Shown here: one piece after another, positions 11,937 to 21,875 of the stretch
Position numbering within the stretch: position 1 is the stretch's first letter
How the letters are laid out: each line of letters starts with the position of its first letter
Origin: Streblospio benedicti
Taxonomy: Eukaryota; Annelida; Polychaeta; Spionida; Spionidae
DNA length: 64,000 bases
NCBI GenBank assembly: GCA_019095985.1
Contig: CM032665.1
Span: 36,246,658 to 36,310,657 of the forward strand
Direction of reading: 5' to 3'
The notes under the pieces: generated by a model
The model's database searches: none
What the model was told of the DNA's origin: nothing
Seen by the model: only the letters and a program-made list of their open reading frames with translations
Made by a program: the position numbers and the translations under genes

Positions 11937-13569
11937 ACATGGAAACATAGGTACAGAACATCTGATGTGAAAACACACATGTGTGAAAAGGGTCCGTTTT
12001 AATTAAGTTCATTTGGCCCTGGACATTGTCGACATTTTTAAATCACAAAAATACAAAACGCATCTATAATCATGTGTATGATTTTATTACTAGACACTGG
12101 AATAATTTAGTCAAGCGTTTGATTCATAATAGATTTTTGTATTTCGTTTGGTGCAGGTTTATACAATATAAGTTGAACATAACTTTTGAGGCTCAATGTG
12201 GTAAATACTAAAGATAGGTCATGAATTATTGGAAATTTTCAAATACCACATTATCCAATAAATGTTCACAAATTCAAAATGATAAAATGATAAAGTAAAT
12301 GTAGAATTTCACATGACACAACTACACATATATTATTTTAATTATAATGAAAAAAAATAGTTGATACATGATTGTAAATCTACTTTTAGAAATATAGGAA
12401 TATAATTATGACGTTCAAGTCATTGCTTTGTTGTTACAGCAATATCACACTGCCTTTGATAGACGACCCTTGCCGTTCAGGTTTTTGTTAAATGTAATGT
12501 TAAATGAAGTTTATAATGAAGTTTATAATGATGTAGATACTAGTTTTGTTATTTTAATTATTGTATTTGTTTTGTGCATGTTTTATTGTATTTGTTTTGT
12601 GCATGTTATTTAGAAATCTATCAATTACAGATCTTGTGCATTTTGTACAAAAAGCTGATATTGTTAGCTAAAATCTGTAGATAAGAACACCAAGCAGTTA
12701 TATGTAGATAAGAATACCAAGTTATTATGTTTTATTCTTCAATGACAATTGTAAATTGTAAATTATGTAAATTTAAAAAAAAATATGTAAAAAATATAAA
12801 TTGTAAATTACATTTGTTATATTCTGTGATGCGTTTCAAAAATAACTGTTTCCTACTGCAAAATCTCATAGAGTTTATCATAAAACACATTGAAGAGTTT
12901 CGCAAGTGGGTGATGATTGCATTATGTCAGAGAGCTTTCATTGCATTCTCCAGAGTTAGCATGAGTGTCCATGATCTAAATTTAATTTGAATAGACCGTT
13001 TTGGCTATAGTAAATGGAAGTAGCCAATATCATATTGGCTCCAGGTACATGTAGACAGCCAGACAATTTTAAAAGGCATAATCAAATCATCTTGTCCCCC
13101 ACAGAGCCCCACCTGAGCCACCTCCAAACTTAGGTTGACTGTGGTATTTTTCCTACTCTATGTACATGGTTTGTATTGTACATTCTAAACATTGTTCTAT
13201 GTTCTAACGTTCTTCAATGCTGTACTTCTATGTACTTCTACTTTTAACACACTTATACTGCCACCCGACATTCAACCTTGCGAATTTTGGATAAGTTCAA
13301 TATTTCTTTGGTTGAATCCTAGATGACAATACACTCTTCTACTTTCTTGTACGCACCCGGTCCTTATACATACTTTTGACCATTCTTGTCCATTCTATTG
13401 TATGTTCTAATATGTATTTCAATTGAGTGTTAGACTATAAGTATGGGAGGCACATGCCTGAGTAAATAATCTAAGTGGGTGTCCCCACTACCTCACATGA
13501 TAATGCACATGTATAATTGTATATTACATCTTCTAGCACACTAATATTATTGTATACAAGTGAACTCAC
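11937..13569. other. 3' UTR of the zinc-finger gene and PDE8 intron
   Basis: After the stop and candidate polyadenylation signal the sequence is AT-rich. Short tandem repeats occur at about 12505-12530 (GAAGTTTATAAT, two copies) and 12675-12725 (GTAGATAAGAA.ACCAAG, two copies). No coding exon is supported. Confidence 0.4.
12258..12263 (+). promoter_or_regulatory. Candidate polyadenylation signal of the zinc-finger/SR-rich gene
   Basis: AATAAA on the plus strand about 320 bases after the stop codon, in AT-rich sequence. It is the first strong match seen downstream. Cleavage position is not determinable by eye. Confidence 0.4.
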
Positions 13570-13658
13570 CCTCCCTGTCCAGGCACCGGGCTGATCTTAC
13601 AGTGATGCTGAATGACATCGCCACCTTTCCTCCGCGTCTGGAACACACCTTCCCATGG
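13570..13658 (-). CDS. PDE8: PDE8 exon, end of the PAS domain (PAC motif)
   Basis: 89 bases, phase 0 in and phase 2 out, between TTTTCAG and GTGAGT. It encodes [19 protein letters not shown] and [13 protein letters not shown]8A and PDE8B read EWQG.YYA..K.GD.IQQ..KI.PVIGQGG here. The last two bases (GG) pair with the first base of the exon at 3191 to complete the second glycine. Confidence 0.95.
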
Positions 13659-13774
13659 CTGAAAAGAAAAGTCAATAAATCGTAGTCCATACCAACAGCC
13701 ATAGGGTAAAGGGTGGAAAAAGTTATCTGTCAACATCATTTGAATAGAATAAAAATAAACCTAACCTATGGTAA

Positions 13775-13951
13775 TCATGGGCACATGCATCGTAGAGGGC
13801 AGACATCAACTGAGATTGATGAATGGCCATTCTTTCTTTTCCGTCATTGTTTACTTATATTATAGTCTAGTAGACAATGAAGGGCGAAAAGAAAGAATGG
13901 CCATTTATCAATCTCAGTTGATTTCTGCCCTCTACTATGCATGTGTCCATG
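13775..13951. mobile_element. Short hairpin (foldback) MITE-like element
   Basis: About 177 bases that are almost wholly an inverted repeat. The left arm starts TCATGGGCACATGCATCGTA and contains GAATGGCCATTCTTTCTTTT; the right arm, reversed, starts TCATGGACACATGCATAGTA and contains the same GGCCATTCTTTC core. Arms are roughly 75-80 bases with a short spacer. Such a fold marks a MITE or foldback element. No target duplication was certain. It lies in the PDE8 intron 120 bases from an exon. Confidence 0.75.
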
Positions 13952-14640
13952 ATGTTAATGTATTTTTGGTAAATCATTATAACAATCCTGTTCAACAAAT
14001 TGTAGGTTCAGAACAAGATGATGTTTAAAAAAAGGAATAGAAAATGTGACTACTGCAATATTCAACTGGAAATAAAACTAGAACCAAATAAAAAGACATG
14101 ACCCAATGTAATTCTTACAAATATGTATTTATAAATTGTGGAGTATGTTAAAACATAACACAACAGCACAGTACATTATGTAATATAACTCAAAGTGTAG
14201 TAAATTAGTTGGAAAAAAAAATAGTGATCTCTATACAGTATTACAACCTACATCTTACCAAATATGGTATTTTCACTTCCTGAGTATAGCAAATTCTATG
14301 CAGAATCACATAATAGTGATACTCTGATATTATATGGTCTTGCCCTCGACTCGACAAGGCCTCACCAGCTTCTTTGTATCATCTACTGATGAAGTCATCA
14401 CCATCTTTGCTCATAAAGAACAAACAATAGGGACAAACAAAATACCTCACCATGTCAACGAGAGACTTTTGATTGAAGGGATGGTGATATATGGTGTTAT
14501 ATGGTGGAATACTCAAAATAGAAAACATTCAAAACAGCAAACTGATAACTTTTATATGATGGGAATTCATAGAAGCTTCGAAAATACTAGTAAAAGCAAA
14601 CAAGATCAACAGCATTGATGCCAGCTGTACTGTAACTTAC
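13952..14640. other. PDE8 intron, no feature seen
   Basis: AT-rich intron between the two PAS exons, to the right of the hairpin element. Nothing recognised. Confidence 0.4.
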
Positions 14641-14781
14641 ATCGCCCTTCCGTAGCCGTGAGTTCATGGTCTCCTGCATGTTGGGCTTGAGCTTGTCACC
14701 CGGCATGAGCTCCCACTTGTTGCGGCCCATCAGATCCTCCAGTGTGTAGCCAAACAGACGCTCGTGGGCAGGGTTCACATA
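14641..14781 (-). CDS. PDE8: PDE8 exon, PAS domain core
   Basis: 141 bases, 47 codons, phase 0 at both ends, between GTTTCAG and GTAAGT. It encodes YVNPAHERLFGYTLEDLMGR and then LMPGDKLKP and LRKGD. The YVNPA.E...GY...EL.G pattern is the PAS signature of PDE8. The PAS domain of PDE8 is thought to bind IkappaB and possibly small ligands. The high GC content makes it stand out from the AT-rich introns. Confidence 0.95.
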
Positions 14782-15518
14782 CTGAAACACAGTACGATAT
14801 AGTGCATACTTGTGACCTAGATTCCTGATTAATAAGACTAATACGTATATTCAAACAGGTGTTCAAAGGCCAGTCTGTTGTCACTCCTGTATACCTAAAA
14901 AAAGTAGACTAAATTTCGTCTGAAAATGAGATTTGAACTTTATTAAGTTCATAGCCTAGTAGTGTTGGGTTCATATAGTTATTGCTTTACATGAAAACCA
15001 GTACAAACTCATGGGAGGCCAGGTACTCATGTTGCAGTAAAAGAATAGGTAATTACAAGATGAGCAGGACTGTCACTACTAAATGTCCATTCGAGATGTA
15101 CAATGTATATTATATATATATATATATTGCATATAATTATGAGAAGTATAGGCACTAAATCTGAAAACAGAATTTAGCTAAATGCTCTTCATTATAATGA
15201 CTCACTGTATTCTTACTTATGAATTAATGAGCAACCAAAGAGCAGAACAGTTTACCTTAAGAGACAGGTGTTACGCGGGACCTGTCCACTCATGCATTAT
15301 GCATTAATTAGATACGCTTTTCATTCAAAGCTGTCAATTTTGTCCAAGTAACTCATGTCATATGCATTTATTCAAGTTGCACCAAGTTATGATGCCTTTT
15401 ATTTGCAAGAACGATATGTCGTTTGTGTATGTTGATAAAATTGTATAAAAATACATATACTACTTTTCGGATTCAATATTTTTAATATGGAATTCAATTT
15501 TACTGTTAATACATGCAG

Positions 15519-16540
15519 TGCCCAAGTTATATAAGCAGTGCTAAGCTATTGCCAACATCCAAACACACAGTTCTGATTAGGAATTATGGACAGGGAATTT
15601 AGCCAAACATTTATAATTTTAAATGAATGAGCGAATCGAAGCGAACGAATTCATAAAGGCGAATGGTAAATTATAATTTTACTCACCTTACTAAACATTG
15701 GCGATAATACGAGAAATTCACGAATTACATGAGTGAAAAGAAGTCTGAACTTCTGAAAAAATAATTGGAATCTGCATGCTATAATAACCTTATAGTACGC
15801 AAAATCTGAGAAAAAGAAAGAATTATGGAAATTTAGAGAATGACTTTCGTTGTCAATTCTGTATATTCAGGATTTTTTTCGTGTTCTTTACAAAATTCGT
15901 TTTAGGCCTTGAGCTGGCATCAAACAGCTGTTTTGCGATTTTATTTTAGTTATGTGTCATTTAAAATTACTGTTTCAAGTTTATTTGCTGCACTATAACA
16001 TATATAGCATGCAACACGAAGGGTAACAAACTTCCCCATTTATACTGTCATGGTGGTATAGCAAAATAAAAATAAAAATTAAAACAATTTGTGGTATGTT
16101 CGATTTCGAATTTTGAGAATTATCCGAATCAAAGAGTCAATATTCATTGGGAAATTCTTTGAAACTAATGATACAAAGAGAATTTTACAAATTTTGAGAA
16201 GTGGAACTGAAGAAGGCGAATTTTAAAGGTAGACTTCCTATTTTTCCGAATTTGTCACTGGATTCAAAGTGTGGAAGCAGAATCTACCATAGAAAAATGA
16301 AAACAGAGAATACAGGCGTATAAAATTTTGGGAAGGAGAATTTACGGAATATTTCCTGTCCATAATTCCTAATCAGTACTCTACTTGTACATCTATCTCC
16401 AAGGTAGCTTGCACATCTTACGTTAAAACTGGATGTAATGGAGAAAAGTATCTTAGAGGATAAATAAATATTTGTGAAGTGAATGCTAATGTTTTTAAGT
16501 GTTGCCAATAACTTGAGCACTGCCAACATAACTTGGGCAC
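15519..16540. mobile_element. Non-autonomous DNA element with long terminal inverted repeats
   Basis: The left end reads GTGCCCAAGTTAT, then GCAGTGCTAAGCTATTGCCAAC. The right end, reversed, reads GTGCCCAAGTTAT, then GGCAGTGCTCAAGTTATTGGCA. About 35-45 bases further in, an exact inverted pair CTGATTAGGAATTATGGAC occurs on both sides. The interior (about 0.8 kb) has many GAATTT and GCGAA-type words and no coding frame. No clear target duplication, so superfamily is open. Confidence 0.75.
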
Positions 16541-17590
16541 ACCGACTACCTAAAAACTAAATGTGCAAAATGTTAATAAATTGTAACTGTTAAGTCAACA
16601 CCACATATTATAACAAGTAGATTGAGGGGGCAAATATGTTAATTTATCAAAGCAACCAACGAGCATTAAACCTTGTACTCAATACAGCTACATTATTCAA
16701 AATATATAATCACTATGTTTTGTTGATTTTTGTCCACGTTAAGTTATGTGATTTAGAGCAGAAGGTTTAGTTGTGTGATGCATTTTACATGGGCAACTAA
16801 GGACAAATACAAGTGTCAATGCCATCCTATGACGTCAATAGTCTGACATACAGCAGAAACTACAGGTGAGCAGCCTAATGGAAATGTAACCACTTAACGG
16901 ACACGTTTCAATTCTTTACTTTAACCTCTTTGTTATTGTAATGTAGTTTTAGCTTTAACTCATTCGGTTGAGAATACTCATTGCTCTGTGTACATAGTTC
17001 ATTTTTCTTGATCAGAGTGCACACTAAATCATCTTTTGACAATCTAACTTACAAATAGTTATTTAAGGTATGGGTATGATAGAAGAATGTGAAACTGCTT
17101 AGGAAGGAATAATTTTGTATCCCTTGACCAGGCACAAATCGGAAAACTCTTATCAACATGCCATGGTAAATTCTTTTCTATTACAGTGGGATCAACTTAA
17201 ATTGAAGTTGGTAGTTGAAGGGTATTGGATGTTGGCCTCGAGTTATCAGAACTTTGAGCAATCCAGAAATTATTACCGAATTCTCATTAAAATGTGTCGT
17301 ATGCAAAGATTTTATCTACATCTTGCTAAAAAAACTGTCAACCATCTTATAGGACAAAGAACCCAGAAGTTAGCATTTTAAGACAAAATCTTGTAAACTT
17401 TCGAGACTAATTTTGATTTTGCTATAAATCCTTTTTTGCTCACTTTCGAAATCTCAATGCCTGCCAGAGTAAGATCTCCAGGCTGAATCCCAAATGACAT
17501 CAACAACTGATGACATCATGTGATGCATGTAATGTTTCATTGTTCAGTTTTACATGCATACATCCATTGGTAAGTTCTGAATTGTTCATG
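16541..17590. other. PDE8 intron, no gene seen
   Basis: AT-rich. The open frame at 17115-17381 has no recognisable content and no splice or homology support. Confidence 0.4.
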
Positions 17591-19324
17591 CAGGGGTCGA
17601 CTTAAGTTCAAATTTTCAACTAGACAGTCAGGCCAGTTGACACTGAATGCAGCTGGCCCGACTCAACATTCACTGGTTCGAATATAAAACCGCTGTCCTA
17701 CTACGGAGAGATGCAGCTTGGAAAAACAAGCTTATTCTTCACTTAATAAGTTTGTTTAGTTTAAAGTGAATTGAAACAATGTACATAGGAATGTAATGGT
17801 ATTCTTTATCGTCAGATTGCCGGTTTGTCAAAATGTTCAATAAAATCATGAAATTTGAGTTTCGAATTGAGTTACTTTTTAATATTTAATGTTTTTATAT
17901 TCAGGCCAGTTAATGGTGATGTTTTGTTTCACAATATACTTGATTGCGAAAAAAACTATCGACTTTGTCATAGAGTGAGAAATTTTATTTGACCATATCC
18001 TTGTATGCCAAGCTTATGTCCAGAGTAGTGAACAGCCACTAACCACAGCTTGTCAGTAATGTCATGATTTTTGGTTTAATAAGCAAATAAGTGTGTACTT
18101 CAAATATTTTTCACAGTTCTCTCTCTCTCACGTCTTTTTAGCAAGCATATTTCTACCAACGATAGATATAGCTGGAGTTTTACAACCCTAAGCTTCCATT
18201 TGACTATATCAAGTGGCCCTGGCGGGACTTGAACTCACAACCCCAAGGTTGTGAGACCAGAATGATACCATCATCCCAAGCAGCGAGCTGTTAAAAGGTT
18301 ACACGGCTGAACCGTTGTCTCCGTAACCCCCAGCTAACATACTTGGTCTGTTATCATCTCAACCCAGAGGTCATGGGTTTGAATCCCACATGAGGACGAA
18401 ATTTTGGGAAGGTCTTATTAGCATTTTTAGTGCTATTGAATGATATATATGTGTTTCCCAGTGCTTGCGGAAACATTTTCACACTTCTCTCTCTCTCTCA
18501 CGTCTTTTTAGCAAGCATATTTCTACCAACGATACATATACCTTGGGGTCGTGAGTTCGAGTCCCACCAGGGCCACTTGATATAGTCAAATGGAAGCTTA
18601 AGGTTGTAAAATCTGTCTTCAGCTATATCTATCGTTGGTAGAAATATGCTTGCTAAAAAGACGTGAGAGAGCGAGAAGTGTGAAAATGTTTCCGCAAGCA
18701 CTGGGAAACACATATATATCATTCAATAGCACTAAAAATGCTAATAAGACCATCCCAAAATTTCGTCCTCATGTGGGATTCGAACCCACGACCTCTGGGT
18801 TGAGATGATAACAGACCAAGTATGTAAGCTGGGTGTTAAGGAGACAACGGTTCAGCCGTGTAACCTTTTAACAGCCCGCTGCTTAGGATGATGATATCAT
18901 TCTGGTCTCACAACCTTGGGGTTGTGAGTTCGAGTCCCGTCAGGGCCACTTGATATAAGTCAAATGGAAGCTTAGGGTTGTAAAACCTGTCTTCAGCTAT
19001 ATCTATCGTTGGTAGAAATACACTTGCTAAAAAGACGTGAGAGAGAGAGAAGTGTGAAAATGTTTCCGCAAGCACTGGGAAACGAATATATATCATTTCA
19101 AATATTGCTTTGGATTAAGCAAAAGCGGTAACTAATCATAGAACTGGCTGTAATGCTGATTTCATCGTCAAAAACCGTGAGTCTTGACAGCCCTGTGATT
19201 TTTTGGGCACCAATATTCATGTTATTCCAACTGGCCAAATGGGCCAGTTCAAGACAGAGTCAACTGGCCCCAGACCATTTTAACTGGCCGTGGGCCAGCG
19301 GGCCAGCATTTAAATCGACCCCTG
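17591..19324. mobile_element. 1.73-kb DNA transposon-like element with TIRs and TCATG target duplication
   Basis: The left end CAGGGGTCGA and the right end TCGACCCCTG are exact inverted repeats. TCATG stands directly outside each end (17586-17590 and 19325-19329), which fits a 5-bp target duplication. Both ends carry repeated GGCCAGTT/AACTGGCC words (near 17630 and 17904 on the left, and several times from 19228 to 19305 on the right), like the subterminal transposase-binding motifs of hAT-type elements. CAGGG ends are common in hAT elements, though 8-bp duplications are usual there. No transposase is seen. Its interior is occupied by the tRNA-like inverted array at 18.1-19.1 kb. Confidence 0.75.
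18116..19100. repeat. Inverted array of about 370-bp tRNA-like (SINE-type) units
   Basis: The word ACGTCTTTTTAGCAAGC occurs on the plus strand at about 18131 and 18499. It recurs on the minus strand near 18640-18660 and, with small changes, near 19020. So two units run forward and two run in reverse around a centre near 18540. Each full unit holds two tRNA T-arm-like words facing opposite ways: GGGTTTGAATCCC with CCAGAGGTC before it, and GTGAGTTCGAGTCCC followed by GGGCCACTTGATAT. The arms are roughly 95% alike. These look like tRNA-derived SINE sequences but are not functional tRNA genes. Confidence 0.8.
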
Positions 19325-19539
19325 TCATGTATCTGCCAGGCAAGTAAACTTACTGCCAAGCTTGCCCAACCTGACTAGTAATTTTGTATATATATAAGCA
19401 ACTGATCAAACTGAATGTAAATAATGTGCGATATGAATAAATAGTATCACACAGGTTATGCAAATGGTTACTTGCCATGAGGCAAGTAGTTGCCCAGCAT
19501 GGCAAGTTACCCATAAGAGTTAGCATAGAGCTCTGACAT

Positions 19540-20262
19540 CTTTAAACAAGAGGACCATAAGGTCCAATATTACTCACATGTCTATCACCATTTCATGCAC
19601 TTTTAACTTTGATGGACCCCTGGGGCTGGGTTAATTTTAACGCCAGGGACATGAATCAAGTATAGGCATATACATCATGAGTAAATCTGGTAAACATTGA
19701 AAGAAATATGACTCAGCTACGGTTTATGATTAAAAACATTTATGGACCCCTCGGGCGGGGTCAATTTTACCCCCAGGGGCATGATTCAACTATGGAATAA
19801 TGACCATATAGACATATACATTATCTCGAGTACATTATGAGTAAATTTGGTGACAATTGACAGAAAAATGACCAATCTATTTTTTATACTAAACAGCATG
19901 AGGTTGCAATGTGAAAATTTTAAAATGAATGCAGTTTGCATTATGCTTTAGGTTGCTAGAGGAATTGACTAACAGACTGACTGTCCCTCGAGGTCATTGT
20001 GAATGTTTTACACTAAAAAGGTTTGATGGACCCCTGGGGCGGGATCAATTTTACCCCCAGAGGCATGTAACAACTATGGAATGATGATCATATTGGCATA
20101 CAGCTTCTGTAAAAGTATAATGACAACTGAATGAAAAATAAAGGACCTATGGTGCAAATATGAATTTGTTGACAGATGGTCGACAGACAGCAGACGACAA
20201 ATGAAGGATGAAAGGTAATCACAAAAGCTCCCCATGTCTCTGACAGGGTGAGCTAAAAAAGA
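19540..20262. repeat. Interspersed repeat with three CCCCTGGGG hairpins (mollusc-type)
   Basis: It begins near ACAAGAGGACCATAAGGTCC and ends near CAGGGTGAGCTAAAAAA. I recall this pairing of ACAAGAGGGCC and GGTGAGCTAAAAA ends from a repeat very common in bivalve and gastropod genomes. Inside, the module GGACCCCTGGGGC...AATTTTA...CCAGGGGCATG recurs three times (about 19,614, 19,743 and 20,029), each able to fold as a hairpin. There is no coding frame. It stops about 40 bases beyond a PDE8 donor site. Confidence 0.7.
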
Positions 20263-20304
20263 AAGACCAACATAGTGAGAGGAGGGAGGAGCTGGGCGCC
20301 TCAC

Positions 20305-20472
20305 CTGCACGACATGGTCCTCGTTGGTGACCTCAACGGCATCTGCTGACTGCTCAAGGGCGCTGAGCCATGCCATGGCGGCCCGCAGTTGAACGGCCAT
20401 GCGCACATCGTTGTGCTCCAGGCAGTACAGCTCGTTGAGGCACGCCGAGATGGCAGGGTTCTCCACAATACG
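20305..20472 (-). CDS. PDE8: PDE8 exon, start of the PAS domain
   Basis: 168 bases, 56 codons, phase 0 at both ends. It encodes RIVENPAISACLNELYCLEH, then an arginine/alanine helix, and ends in TNEDHVVQ. PDE8A and PDE8B have .VENPNIMACYNELLQLE and ITSEDRFIQ / ITSDDHVIQ at the same places. Acceptor is TTGCAG, donor GTGAGG. The end of an interspersed hairpin repeat (about 20,262) lies only some 40 bases past the donor, so the insertion stopped just short of the splice site. Confidence 0.93.
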
Positions 20473-21563
20473 CTGCAACGTATAGGTGTATGTAATTATC
20501 TGACGTGCCATGCTATGATGCAATAAGTTGTGATTCAAATATACATATGAGGGTAACTTGTGATGTTTTGAGACGCAAGTTCAATTATTGAAGTCATAGG
20601 TGAGGCAGAACTTAATACTTGGGAATTGGAGATTACAATTGGTACAAAAATAAATTATGTTGACATACTTGGTTCAAACCAACATACTTCGTTGTTATAA
20701 ACAATATCAATTGCAAAAAATTATGAGTGTACAAAGAAGTGCAAAAAAAAATAGTTAACAAATAAGTGTCAAACCACACTGAAAATGAAAGTACAAGAAC
20801 TTTTCAAAGCTAAACATAAGGGTTATACAAGATTTTGATTATACTCGAGACACTAGAAATATGATAATGAGATTAGGAATATTGATAATTGTCACATCTC
20901 CAATGACAAGGAGAACCGTGGTCACTCTTGTAAAAGCAACACTTGCATGGCCTGTCATTCTGTGACAATTACAGAGATCCCACATTGTTCATTGTTACTT
21001 TGCATTTTGTTGCTTATTGCAGGTCAGTTTTACTTGGATATAATTATATTGTTTGTATTCAGATAAAATGGAACACCTCAAATGAATTGGTTGGTTACTG
21101 CAGTAATTCTTAAAACTGTACGATCTTAAAATAATGATATTTGCAATAAGATATATAGGCTTCAATATGCAGTACATGTCTTATAACGGCACCAAAACTG
21201 AAACACATTTACTAGGAAATTTATTATATATGGCATTCTAATAAGTCCTATTCTCCACCTTTCTTGGCATGTAATTCTGATATGTGATAGTTTCTAGGTC
21301 ACATCATAAATAGATGTCTTATATCAGGAGGCATGCATATTTTCGGTTTAACTTCTATCTTTACTCTTACAAGTTCTTCACATATATAGAGTTATCTTAA
21401 GTGTTGTACTATTGCCGCGTCCATACTTTGGAATCGACAGACTAATCATAATGGTGCTTCCAGGATTTTCCAGATAGGGACTAAATGACGCACCAATCGA
21501 AATTGGCACAAACCCTACAAATGTTCCAGTCAAATATATAATACCTCTACCATTTGAACTCAC
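20473..21563. other. PDE8 intron, no feature seen
   Basis: AT-rich intron of about 1.1 kb without recognised repeats. Confidence 0.4.
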
Positions 21564-21608
21564 CCTGTTGAAGCCCGCATTGAGTAAAGCTAGCACACCA
21601 GTCTCTTC
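21564..21608 (-). CDS. PDE8: PDE8 exon, helix leading into the PAS domain (5' boundary uncertain)
   Basis: The exon encodes EETGVLALLNAGFNR and ends in phase 0 at a GTGAGT donor. PDE8B has EEASVLPLLHAGFNRR here, so identity is firm. Two acceptors are possible. The in-frame one, after 21609, has no pyrimidine tract. The strong one (TATTTCAG) starts the exon at 21630 and adds ASDKVSK, which better fits the PDE8B length but needs a phase-2 entry that the preceding exon does not offer as sequenced. With exon 21821-21875 skipped, the longer form joins the REC exon in frame. Confidence 0.85.
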
Positions 21609-21820
21609 CTTACTCACTTTGTCACTTGCACTGAAATACATAATAGCAAATTATGAACATTAAAAATGCACATCATTTGAAGAAGACTAAAAGGGTACTA
21701 CAGTATGCAGAAGATAGAATCAACAAATTGCACTCATCTTTACAAATGATACAATTGGCTATTATGGATTGGTCAGTAATGAGGTGGCCAATGCAGGAGA
21801 AATTTGATTTTTTTACTTAC

Positions 21821-21875
21821 TTTCTTTTTTGTGACTGCCACAATAACTGTAGCATCATTTGCTTTTCGTATCGAT
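21821..21875 (-). CDS. PDE8: PDE8 short exon, REC-to-PAS region
   Basis: 55 bases between a TTTTCCAG acceptor and a GTAAGT donor. The first base completes the split codon from the REC exon, giving R, followed by SIRKANDATVIVAVTKKK. This matches [20 protein letters not shown] in PDE8B. As written, the exon ends in phase 0, which does not fit the strong acceptor of the next exon at 21630. The donor lies directly after an A-rich run (six A, then GAAA), where a one-base length error or a real indel would restore the expected phase. Confidence 0.8.

Noticed and set aside
18116-19100. tRNA genes
   Set aside because: Only T-arm-like and partial anticodon-side words are present, in repeated copies; no complete cloverleaf.
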